From assembly GCF_900143625.1 (NCBI RefSeq), contig NZ_FRFF01000040.1:1-64000 (forward strand): a stretch of DNA of 64,000 nt, written 5' to 3'. Below are positions 52,470-60,390 of the stretch, piece by piece. Within the stretch, counting starts at the first letter, position 1, and every line of letters begins with the position of its first letter. The notes beneath the pieces were generated by a model. That model was not told the origin of the DNA. It saw only the letters and a list, made by a program, of their open reading frames with translations, and ran no database searches. Origin of the DNA: Nocardiopsis sp. JB363. GTDB lineage: Bacteria > Actinomycetota > Actinomycetes > Streptosporangiales > Streptosporangiaceae. A program made the position numbers and the translations under genes.

Positions 52470-52844
52470 ACCTCTCCTGGAGCGAAACGGTGTGTGCCCA
52501 CGGTAGAGGAAGCCACCGTCTGCCGCTCTGCTTTGTTCGCTGCTGTGGTCATCGCCTGAGCTTCAGGGCGGCTCGGAAGCGAAAATTGAATAGGCAAGCG
52601 AGGCGCTGCCGCTGGGCACTAAGGCATGCTGCTCGGTGTCTTGACCACAGTTCGTGCACTCCCATGCGCCCGCAGAACCATGTTCATGGTGGGAGCTGGA
52701 CACGGCATCGGGGCTCCGCGTAACCGTTGGTGCACCCTCGACGCGAAGATGGCTGTTGGTGTGCGAGCGATGTCCGCTAGTCAGGGGCTTGAGCTTCTGG
52801 GGTGAGTGACGGTAATCGAACCCGTCCGTCCAGTGGGAAAGAGC
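52470..52844. other. Gap with tRNA-3'-end-like fragment
   Basis: No gene is supported in these 375 bp. On the minus strand, 52826 to 52798 read like the end of a tRNA: GACGG, the T-loop GTTCGATTA, CCGTC, then seven bases and CCCCA. No D-arm, anticodon arm or 5' acceptor half is present. It could be an attachment-site scar next to the low-GC gene or chance. Confidence 0.3.
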
Positions 52845-53225
52845 TCAGTCCTCCGGGTCGGCGGAGTATTCGCCGACCCATTCCAGGAGGGGGATGAGCA
52901 GCTTCGTCACGTCCTCGCCCGGGACGGTCAGCCCGTACTCCACGTAGGGCGGGACGACCGGGCGGGAATCACGATAGACCAGGCCGTCCGCTTCCAGGAC
53001 GCGCAGCGTCTGGGCGAGCATCTTCTCGCTGATGACGGCGATGCCGTGGCGCAGCTCGCTCCACCGACGCGGCCCCTCGGACAAGGCGACTAGAACCAGG
53101 ATCCCCCACTTGCCGGTGATGTCGCGCATCAGGGCACGGGAGGGGCAGTCGCTGCTCAGGATGCGACCCCCGATCAGGGGGAGTTCGCGCCGGCCTTCCG
53201 ACTCTTCGGTTCCAGGTTCGCTCAT
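52845..53225 (-). CDS. HxlR-family transcriptional regulator
   Basis: This is a 126-residue winged-helix regulator. 'CPSRALMRDITGKWGILVLV' is the HxlR start, with the conserved Cys near residue 27, followed by 'RRWSELRHGIAVISEKMLAQ' and 'DGLVYRDSRPVVPPYVEYGL', the helix-turn-helix and wing. In related QorR/YodB proteins this Cys senses quinones or electrophiles. It is divergent from an NmrA-like quinone-reductase-type gene with a short palindrome-bearing promoter between, so it most likely represses that gene. Confidence 0.9.
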   Translation of the reverse strand: MSEPGTEESEGRRELPLIGGRILSSDCPSRALMRDITGKWGILVLVALSEGPRRWSELRHGIAVISEKMLAQTLRVLEADGLVYRDSRPVVPPYVEYGLTVPGEDVTKLLIPLLEWVGEYSADPED

Positions 53226-53243
53226 GGCACCACCTTACCTAAA

Positions 53244-53258
53244 GGTGGGTACCCCACC
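53244..53258. promoter_or_regulatory. HxlR operator candidate
   Basis: GGTGGG-TAC-CCCACC is a palindrome 19 bp from the HxlR start, flanked by TTACCTAAA and AAAGGAATG. It sits in the shared 113-bp promoter region of the divergent HxlR and oxidoreductase genes. Confidence 0.5.
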
Positions 53259-53338
53259 AAAGGAATGTGTTGCTGAACGGCGCGGTTGCCCATGGACAGG
53301 ACACACCGTCCACTCCCGTCACAGAACTGAGGAACAGC

Positions 53339-54196
53339 ATGTCCGTCGTCGTCACCGGTGCCACCGGCCACCTGGGCCGCCTCGTCGTCGAATCCCTCCT
53401 GGAGCGCGGCCTGCCCGCCGAGGAGATCACCGCGACCGGCCGCGACACCGCCAAGCTGGCCGACCTGGCCGAACGCGGCGTCACCACCGCACGGGCCGAC
53501 TTCGATGACCCCGCCTCCCTGCGCGCCGCCTTCGCCGGGGCCGAGACCCTCCTTCTCGTCTCGGGCAGCGAGGTCGGCAAGCGCACCCCTCAGCACCGCA
53601 ACGCCATCGAGGCCGCCAAGGAGGCCGGCGTCGGTCATCTCGTCTACACCAGCGTTCTCCGGGCCGACCGGAGCACCCTCTCCCTGGCCCCCGAACACAA
53701 GGCGACCGAAGAGATGCTGGCCGACTCCGGCCTGCCCCACACCCTGCTGCGCAACGGCTTCTACAGTGAGGTCTTCTCGACCCAAATGGAGCAGGCCCGA
53801 GAGCAGGGAGTCTTCGTCGGCAGCGCGGGGGAGGGACGCGTGTCCAGCGCCTCGCGCCCGGACTACGCCGAGGCCGCCGCCGTGGTCCTGCTCGACCCCG
53901 CCGCGCACACCGGTGCCGTGTACGAGTTGGCCGGCGACCAGGCCTGGACCTACGCCGACCTGGCCGCCGCCATCGGACAGGTCCTGGGTCGGGAGGTGGC
54001 CTACGAGGACCTGAGCGAGGACGACCACCGGGCGGCGCTCATCGGAGCGGGCCTGGACGAGGGCACCGCGGGGTTCGTCGTCGGTATCGACACCGGCATC
54101 CGCGAGGATGAGCTGTACGAGGAGTCGGGCGTGCTGTCCAAGCTGATCGGTCGCCCCACCACCCCGATCGTCGACACCCTGCGTGCCGGTGTCTGA
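53339..54196 (+). CDS. NmrA-like NAD(P)-dependent oxidoreductase (QorB-like)
   Basis: This is a cytoplasmic SDR-fold protein of 285 residues. 'VVVTGATGHLGRLVVESLLE' is the NAD(P)-binding glycine motif at the extreme N-terminus, and 'LLLVSGSEVGKRTPQHRNAI' and 'LPHTLLRNGFYSEVF' are typical of the QorB/NmrA-like quinone reductase group. ATG 53339 is preceded by GAGGAACAGC. The divergent HxlR regulator supports induction by quinones or other electrophiles (inference). Confidence 0.87.
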   Translation: MSVVVTGATGHLGRLVVESLLERGLPAEEITATGRDTAKLADLAERGVTTARADFDDPASLRAAFAGAETLLLVSGSEVGKRTPQHRNAIEAAKEAGVGHLVYTSVLRADRSTLSLAPEHKATEEMLADSGLPHTLLRNGFYSEVFSTQMEQAREQGVFVGSAGEGRVSSASRPDYAEAAAVVLLDPAAHTGAVYELAGDQAWTYADLAAAIGQVLGREVAYEDLSEDDHRAALIGAGLDEGTAGFVVGIDTGIREDELYEESGVLSKLIGRPTTPIVDTLRAGV

Positions 54197-54233
54197 CCGG
54201 GCCGACCTGTGAGGGGCGCCGACCCATGACGCC

Positions 54234-54275
54234 GGAAGGGGCGGTGCGCGTCGTTCGACGCGCACCGCCCCTTCC
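54234..54275. terminator. Perfect 20-bp hairpin at a convergent junction
   Basis: Positions 54234-54253 and 54256-54275 are exact reverse complements separated by TT. It lies between the stops of the oxidoreductase (54196) and the DUF1097-like gene (54299). It has no U-tract and is probably a bidirectional terminator. Confidence 0.82.
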
Positions 54276-54298
54276 CCATGCGAGCTTCGACGATCCGC

Positions 54299-54898
54299 TC
54301 AGGACTGCTGGGGCGTGACCTCCGAGTCATCCTTGTCGACGTCGGGGGAGGCGTCCTCCCCGCGCCACCCCTTGCCGAAGATCGCGTTGTTCAGGGCGTC
54401 CGTGGTGAATACGGTCACGGCGGTCAGCACGCAACCGTACGCGAAGATACCGACCAGCCAGAGCAGCGTCAGCCGGGGTGCGTCCTCGCCGATCATCGGC
54501 ATGACCAGCATGACCACCAATCCCTGCACCACCCCCAGGAGCGCGGCGGGCACGACCGCGAAGGGCGTGTTCGCCAGGAAGACCCTGTGCACGAACAGCA
54601 CCAGGAAGATCACCACCGTGACGCCCACGCTCAGTAGGGCGGGCTGCGGCACGTTCGGCAGTAGCCCGGCCACCAGTGTGAACAACCAGAACCAAACGAC
54701 CCCGACGGTGAAGCTGAGGAACATCGCGACCAGCCCGCCCACCGGCATGCGCAGGGCGAAGAACAGCACGATCGGCAGGATCACGAACGGTGTGTAGGCG
54801 ACCATCGGGGTGAGCGCCTGGAACGGCAAGAGCAACAGGGTGATCAGGATCGGAGCCGCGATCGATTCCAGGAGGATCGCGGAGGTGGCCTTGGACAT
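54299..54898 (-). CDS. DUF1097-like inner-membrane protein
   Basis: This 199-residue protein has about six hydrophobic helices and an acidic cytoplasmic tail. The paired-helix pattern with 'MPVGGLVAMFLSFTVGVVWF' and 'ALLGVVQGLVVMLVMPMIGE' resembles DUF1097/YcdZ-type membrane proteins of unknown function. ATG 54898 is chosen over an upstream in-frame start. Its AT-rich promoter contains a likely GntR operator, and a GntR regulator gene lies 277 bp upstream in the same orientation. Confidence 0.65.
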   Translation of the reverse strand: MSKATSAILLESIAAPILITLLLLPFQALTPMVAYTPFVILPIVLFFALRMPVGGLVAMFLSFTVGVVWFWLFTLVAGLLPNVPQPALLSVGVTVVIFLVLFVHRVFLANTPFAVVPAALLGVVQGLVVMLVMPMIGEDAPRLTLLWLVGIFAYGCVLTAVTVFTTDALNNAIFGKGWRGEDASPDVDKDDSEVTPQQS

Positions 54899-55042
54899 TG
54901 TGTGGTCTCCAAGAGGTGACGTCGGGGGATGCGGGGAGGGCCGTGGACGGGGCTCGGCGCCGCTTCGGGAACGCGGAGGTCTCATCGAAGACCTGGCCGG
55001 TCCGCCACCGTGCGGATGTGATCTGGACTACATATTGATATG

Positions 55043-55054
55043 TTGTTATACCAA
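55043..55054. promoter_or_regulatory. GntR (HutC-type) operator candidate
   Basis: TTGTTATACCAA (TTGGTATAACAA on the minus strand) has TTG/CAA arms and the GTATA-AC core seen in HutC-subfamily sites. It lies in an AT-rich patch about 145 bp upstream of the DUF1097-like gene and downstream of the GntR gene. Confidence 0.45.
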
Positions 55055-55175
55055 AGTCAAGTACATGTCTCTCGGCTTCTCGAAGCGTCACACACCGGTG
55101 ACCACCGGTTTCACCGACGACCCGAGGGCGAGGGCACGGCCGCGAGCACCACCACGACCGATGCCCACCGGTGAC

Positions 55176-55919
55176 TCACTGGTTCGTGACGAACCGGTAC
55201 TTGAACTCCTCGGCGCGGTGCACCGCCGAACGCCACCCCGCGGGCAGCCCCCCGACCGCGTAGAAGATCGTCTCGATGGCCAGCAACGGGCTTCCCTCCG
55301 GAACCCCCAGGGTCGCCGCGTGCCCGGTATCGGCGGAGGTCGCCCAGGCCTCGTGCTCGGCCCGGTCCAGCGCGATACCGAACTCTGCCTCCAACAGTTC
55401 GAACGCCGAACCCGTGCTCGCCAGTTCTTCGGCGGTCGGGTCGAACCCCTCGGGCGCCCGGATGTAGACGTCGGCCTCCACCAACGGCTCGTCCTCCACC
55501 AGGATCAACCGCACGAAGTGCAGCAGCCGCTCGTGCGGCTCCGCGCCCAAGCGGTCCCGGATCGGGTCCGGTGGCTCCACGCGTTCGACACCGGACACCT
55601 TCGACGCCGGGTGCAGGCCGCTCTCGAACAGGTATTGGTACAGCGCCCCCGGCCTGACGTCGGCCGGTCGATGCACCCGCGCACCCGGAACCGGGAAGGT
55701 GCCCTTTCCCTGACGTCGGTAGACGTACCCCTCGATGGTCAGTTCCTTGAGCGCCTGACGGATGGGCGCCCGGCTCACGGTGAACCGGTCGATCAACTGC
55801 GCCTCGGTCATCGGCGTCTGTGGGTCCGCGGACCCCCCGGAGATCTCCGAACGCAGGAGGTCCTTGATCTGTCGGTACAGGGGAACCCCGGATGAATGAT
55901 CGAGTTCGCCGGTCGCCAT
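55176..55919 (-). CDS. GntR-family regulator (HutC/UTRA subfamily)
   Basis: This 247-residue regulator starts with a winged helix ('GVPLYRQIKDLLRSEI', 'EAQLIDRFTVSRAPIRQALK', 'IEGYVYRRQGKGTFP'), followed by a UTRA effector domain with 'PLVEADVYIRAPEGF' and 'VPEGSPLLAIETIFY'. ATG 55919 is the natural start. UTRA regulators bind sugars, amino acids or related small molecules. The nearest target by position is the DUF1097-like membrane gene downstream. Confidence 0.9.
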   Translation of the reverse strand: MATGELDHSSGVPLYRQIKDLLRSEISGGSADPQTPMTEAQLIDRFTVSRAPIRQALKELTIEGYVYRRQGKGTFPVPGARVHRPADVRPGALYQYLFESGLHPASKVSGVERVEPPDPIRDRLGAEPHERLLHFVRLILVEDEPLVEADVYIRAPEGFDPTAEELASTGSAFELLEAEFGIALDRAEHEAWATSADTGHAATLGVPEGSPLLAIETIFYAVGGLPAGWRSAVHRAEEFKYRFVTNQ

Positions 55920-56048
55920 GGTTGTTCGGGTCCTTCACGTCTTCGGTCGCCGATAGTGTCCGTGTCCTTCCGGAAGTCAAGCACAGAGCGGCCACGCCAC
56001 GAGCCACGTGCGGGTCCGGGCCGTACGGCGACGCCCGCACCGGCGAGG

Positions 56049-59000
56049 TCAGGCGGGAGAGGGGGACTCGTCGCGGGAACGGTGGAGTTCCAGGAGGAGT
56101 CGGGTGGTGTCGGCATCACGTTCGACCCCCGTGTGTCCCCGCCCCCGCAACAGCTCGATGGCCTCCTCCACCCGTCCCGACTCGGCCAGGTGGCGGGCCA
56201 GCCGCCGCCTGGCCCTGACGTCGTCCCGCGCCAGGCGCCGCAGGCGGCGCACCCTGCCCAAGCGCGCGTAGGAGTCCGCCAGCGCCTCGCCGATCTCCTC
56301 GGCACGGGGATCGAAGCCCAGCTCCAGGGTGCGCAATGCCCGCTCCGGGTGTCCCTCGGCGACCTGGGCGTCGGCCAGGGTCAACGCCGCGCCCGCGTCA
56401 CCCTGCCGGGCGCGCTGCTCCAGCTCCTGCCACCGGCCCAGGTCGAGCAGGACCACGGCGAGCCGACGCCCGGCCCACTCGCGCCCGCGGTCGGCCTGAC
56501 GGCGCAGCTCCGGCAACGCCGCCTCCGGCCGTCCGTCGCCCAGGTGCAGGTCGATGATCTTGGCGTCGATGCTCCACAGGTGCGTGCCGACCTGTTCGCG
56601 GTGCCGGTCCTTGATCTCCTCCAGCACCTGGACGGCCTTCTCGGTGTCGCCCGCCCGGGTGCACAGGTCGGCCTGGCCCAGGAACGCCCAGCAGTGCTCC
56701 CTGACCTGGTAGGACTCCAGGATCCGGGCGGCGCCGGCCAGGTCGCCGTGGGCGATGAGGGCCGGGGCCAAGCGCTGGGCCGACCACCAGTCGCCGCGCT
56801 CCGCGCGGGCGGTCAACGCCGACAGGTTCCCCTCCTCGGCGAGCAGCGACGCCAACCGTTCCGCACTCCACCAGTCGCCCTCCGCCGAACGGGCGGACAA
56901 CCCTTCGAGATCCCCGCGCTCGGCCAACGACGTCGCGAGGTTGTGCGCGGCGTGCCAGCGGGGCGCGTCGGCCAGGGCCGAGGTCCCCAAACGCTCCAGC
57001 GCTTGGGCGGCGGTCCACAGGGCCCCGTCCGGCACGTAGTGCAGGGTCGGAAGCCGCTCCACCTGGGCGGCCGGCCCCTCCCATCCGCCGCGATCGGCCA
57101 TGGCGGCCAACTCCACGGTGTCGCCCTGGGCGGCCAGGGCGTCGGCCAGCCGTTCGGTGACGGCGTGGTCGCCGGTGGCCGCCAGCAGGCGCAACTGGTC
57201 GAGTTCGCCGCGTTCGACGAGGACGTCGGCCCATCTGAGGCGCGCCGGGCGACTGCCGCCGCGCGCCAGTTCGCGCAGCCGTTCGTGGTCGCCGCGTTCG
57301 GTGAGCACGTCGGCCAACCTGATCTCGGCGGTGGAACTCTCCCGTTCGGTGACCAGTCGGTGCAGCGCGTCCACGTCACCGCGTTCGGCGTACAGCTCGA
57401 CGAGGTTGTGCAGCTCCACGCTCTCGTCCAGGCGCCGCCCCTGGGGGTCCCCGCCCTGCCCCGCCGCCCCGTACAGGCTCTGGACCTGCGAGGTGAGTCG
57501 GGCGATCTCGACGTCGTCGGCCAGGTGGTCGCGGATCAGGGGGTGATGGAACCGCCAGGTCGGCCCGTGTCCGCGCACCAGACCGGCCTCGCGCAGTCGG
57601 TCGACGAAGAGGTCCAGCCGTCGGGGCAGTCGTCCCCTCGCGGCCAGGAGCAGGTGGGTCACCCGGAAGCGAAACCAGGGCCACAGCCCGAACGGGTGGG
57701 CGGAGGTGAGCGCGCACACCAGGAACGCCGACCCGGCGGCCGACAGGGACCCGCCCGCCTGCGGAACGGCCCAGCCGGCGAGGGCGAAGCAGAGCGCACC
57801 GAACAGACCGAACCCGAACCCGAGCGCCATGGCGGCGGACAGGGCGTCGGCGGGCCCGACGTCGACCGGGGGACCGTTGCGCGGTCGGTTCAGCCACACC
57901 TGGGCGAACGCGAGCACGACACCGAACAGCCCGCCCAGGAGCAGGCCCGTCACCCCGCCGGTCACCGCCACCCCGACGAGGGTTCCGTACAGCAGCGCCG
58001 ACAGCGCGTGCGCGGGACGGTCCCACTCCATCCCGCGGGTGTTGTCCCTGGGGTGCCCTTCGGTGGACAGGTCGGTGTTGCGCCACAGCGGGGAGAACAC
58101 GCCCAGGGAACCCAGGACGAGGAGGGTGGCCAGCGCGAGGGGGGACTCGGGGGAGGCGGCGACGCCGCCGGTGCCCAGGATCGGGGTGGCGAGCACGGCG
58201 ACCACCACCGCGAGCAGGGCGGGCAGCAGGCCGTGGGTGAACCATCGGGGGAGCAGCCCCCCGTGCAGCCGCCACCAGTGGAAGCGCTGTCGCCCGGTGA
58301 AGTACAGGTGGTAGGCCAGGTGCGCCGCCCACCTTCGTGCCCGTTCCGGGTCGGTGCCATCGGCGTCGAAGGCCTGCCGGACGCGTTCGTGGACCAGGTG
58401 GCGCAGTGTGGAGGAGCGTTCGGCGACCTCCACCAGCTCGGCCGGTTCGGCGCCCGGGGGACAGTGGACGATCCGGGCCAGGTCCAGGGCCAGGGGCGAG
58501 CGCGAGGCGCGTGCGAGGGGACCGGAGCGGCGGTGTTCGATCCGCTCCACCACCGGCGCCCACCGGGGTTCGACGTCGGCGGGCCCCGGGGCGGGTTCGG
58601 TGTCGGTGAGCAGGTCCAGCGCGTCGGTGGGGCCGACCGGGCCGAGCAGGATCCTGGCGCAGTCGGGCAGGGCGTGGGGGGAGAGTCGTTCGAGGGCCGC
58701 GAACTCCTGTGTGCGACAGGTGACGAGGAGGGGGGCTCCGAGGGTGCGTAACCCCTCGATCGCGGCCAGGGCCGTGGGTCGCCAGGCCGGTCGGACCTGG
58801 TCCAAGCCGTCCAGTACGAGAAGGACGCGTCCCTCGTGGATGAGCGCGTGGAGCTCCCGCTCCGAGGGTGGATCGGTTCCGGGGTGGAGCGCGAGACGAC
58901 TGACCCGGGCGGCGTGCAGGGCCACGTCCTCGTTGGCCTCGGGGTTCCAGGTGCCCAGGTCGAGGACGAGCGCGTGCCGTTCGGGATCGTCCCGGGTGAG

Positions 59001-59432
59001 CCGCCGGGCCAGGGTCGCGGCCAGGTACGACTTACCTGACGCGGGTTCGCCCAGCACGAGCAGGCGGGGATGTGCGAGGCCTTCGAAGACGGTGTGCACG
59101 TCGTGGAGGGAACCCTCGGGCGCCGATCCGTCGGGTGAGGTGAAGACGGTCCGCAATGGATGTTCCGGGGCGGGACCCGGGTGGTGCGGGCCGATTTCCT
59201 CTCGCTCTCGGGGGCGGTCGGTGTCGGAACCGGGTCGCGGTGATCGGCGAAGGGACATGGCGATCCAGGCCGTGTAGGTCGCCACCATGGCCGCGGTGAC
59301 CCATACGGCGGGTTCGGTACCGGGTGTGACCGCCTCCCCGTCCAGGACGAGGGGACCGGCCGTGAGGGCACCCGTGAGGATCGCGCCCAGGGCGATCCGG
59401 GTCTTCTTCCCCGCTTCGCGCATGGGGCACAT
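56049..59432 (-). CDS. Membrane-anchored NACHT-type NTPase with C-terminal TPR/Sel1-like repeats
   Basis: This giant protein has 1127 residues. Two N-terminal helices (about 12-30 and 42-60) precede a NACHT-like NTPase with P-loop 'VLGEPASGKSYLAATLARRL' (128-136 core), Walker B 'RVLLVLDGLDQVRPAW' (203-214) and a sensor strand 'GAPLLVTCRTQEFAAL'. A winged-helix-like region leads to a cluster of about six helices (about 395-590), an unusual position for membrane segments in a NACHT protein. From about 660 to the end come degenerate Ala/Leu repeats of the form 'LAERGDLEGL' and 'WWSAERLASLLAEEGNLSAL', TPR/Sel1-like. The protein thus couples membrane anchoring, nucleotide switch and repeat sensor. 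No effector enzyme domain is recognisable. The start is M1 or M4. Confidence 0.78.
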   Translation of the reverse strand: MCPMREAGKKTRIALGAILTGALTAGPLVLDGEAVTPGTEPAVWVTAAMVATYTAWIAMSLRRSPRPGSDTDRPREREEIGPHHPGPAPEHPLRTVFTSPDGSAPEGSLHDVHTVFEGLAHPRLLVLGEPASGKSYLAATLARRLTRDDPERHALVLDLGTWNPEANEDVALHAARVSRLALHPGTDPPSERELHALIHEGRVLLVLDGLDQVRPAWRPTALAAIEGLRTLGAPLLVTCRTQEFAALERLSPHALPDCARILLGPVGPTDALDLLTDTEPAPGPADVEPRWAPVVERIEHRRSGPLARASRSPLALDLARIVHCPPGAEPAELVEVAERSSTLRHLVHERVRQAFDADGTDPERARRWAAHLAYHLYFTGRQRFHWWRLHGGLLPRWFTHGLLPALLAVVVAVLATPILGTGGVAASPESPLALATLLVLGSLGVFSPLWRNTDLSTEGHPRDNTRGMEWDRPAHALSALLYGTLVGVAVTGGVTGLLLGGLFGVVLAFAQVWLNRPRNGPPVDVGPADALSAAMALGFGFGLFGALCFALAGWAVPQAGGSLSAAGSAFLVCALTSAHPFGLWPWFRFRVTHLLLAARGRLPRRLDLFVDRLREAGLVRGHGPTWRFHHPLIRDHLADDVEIARLTSQVQSLYGAAGQGGDPQGRRLDESVELHNLVELYAERGDVDALHRLVTERESSTAEIRLADVLTERGDHERLRELARGGSRPARLRWADVLVERGELDQLRLLAATGDHAVTERLADALAAQGDTVELAAMADRGGWEGPAAQVERLPTLHYVPDGALWTAAQALERLGTSALADAPRWHAAHNLATSLAERGDLEGLSARSAEGDWWSAERLASLLAEEGNLSALTARAERGDWWSAQRLAPALIAHGDLAGAARILESYQVREHCWAFLGQADLCTRAGDTEKAVQVLEEIKDRHREQVGTHLWSIDAKIIDLHLGDGRPEAALPELRRQADRGREWAGRRLAVVLLDLGRWQELEQRARQGDAGAALTLADAQVAEGHPERALRTLELGFDPRAEEIGEALADSYARLGRVRRLRRLARDDVRARRRLARHLAESGRVEEAIELLRGRGHTGVERDADTTRLLLELHRSRDESPSPA

Positions 59433-59556
59433 TATGTACCGAGCGGGGTGTCCCTATTGGTGCGGATCGAGATATTGGTCGCGCGATCGCGACAAAGGGC
59501 GGTGCCGGGGTTGTCGGTGGGGCCCGTGTGACGCGAGGCCCCTTTTTCGTTCGGGC

Positions 59557-60078
59557 TCAGCACTCCGGTGGGAACTCGTCGGGGCCGATGAGCGTGCCCT
59601 CGTCGCTCTGGTGAGTGCCCAGGAGCACCCCGTCCTCGGCGGCGAGGGTGTCGGTGTCGAAGCGCAGGGAGGCGATGTCGTTCTCCCTGTCGTCCTCGGT
59701 TCCCCGCACCGAGGTCACGCCCAGGGTGTACTCGGTGTCCGCGCTCTCGGGGACGACCCGGTAGGCGGGGGCTCCCGCGTCGTCGGTGATGTCCCACTCC
59801 TCACCGGGTGCGGCCAGGTCCACCTCCATCGGGCTCTCCGAGAACTCCTCGTTGGCGGTCAGTCGCCACTGGTGCTCCTCCGATACCAGGTCGATCCGGG
59901 CGGGAGGGCTGTCCCCGCACCAGTCGATCATGATGACGGGGAAGTGGTGACGGGCGGAGAAGTGGCCGGTGGCCACGGCTCCCACGGCACCACCATCGGC
60001 GCCGCACGAGGACAGCAGCAGGGCGGTCAGTGGCAGGGCGGCCAGTCGTACCGAGGTGGCTCTGTCGATGGCGGACAT
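59557..60078 (-). CDS. Hypothetical lipoprotein
   Basis: This 173-residue protein has a signal peptide ending in a lipobox ('TALLLSSCGAD'), so it should be tethered to the outer face of the membrane. The mature part is acidic with 'VIMIDWCGDSPPARIDLVSE' and 'PAYRVVPESADTEYTLGVTS', a pattern I recall from Nocardiopsis/Streptomyces lipoproteins of unknown function. ATG 60078 gives the best signal sequence. The 312-bp gap 60079-60390 shows no gene and holds the promoter of the sugar importer. Confidence 0.7.
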   Translation of the reverse strand: MSAIDRATSVRLAALPLTALLLSSCGADGGAVGAVATGHFSARHHFPVIMIDWCGDSPPARIDLVSEEHQWRLTANEEFSESPMEVDLAAPGEEWDITDDAGAPAYRVVPESADTEYTLGVTSVRGTEDDRENDIASLRFDTDTLAAEDGVLLGTHQSDEGTLIGPDEFPPEC

Positions 60079-60390
60079 GCCGTGATTGTGCCAAGGTCCG
60101 TGCCCCCATGGTGGGCCGCTTCGGGCTCTCGGAGGCCCGGACGCGGCGAAGAGCACAGGTCACGATGGGCCTCGGTGTCGTTCGCGGTGCGGGGTCGGCC
60201 TCGGCGTGTCTTCCGGCCGTCCGGAAGATCCGGAGAGCTGTCAGGTCACGCCTCGGATTCGGATTCGTCCGCCTCTTGACCTTGATCGACCTGGGTGCGA
60301 AAGATGGCACGGCAATCAACTTCTGTGATGTGGGACACGAGGGGCAGGTCGCGGTCGTGGGACGGATCTGCCTCTACGAGAGGACAACTC

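Noticed and set aside
55896-58751. 951-codon frame on the plus strand
   Set aside because: It is antisense to the NACHT gene, with Gly/Gln/Val composition and no recognisable domain.
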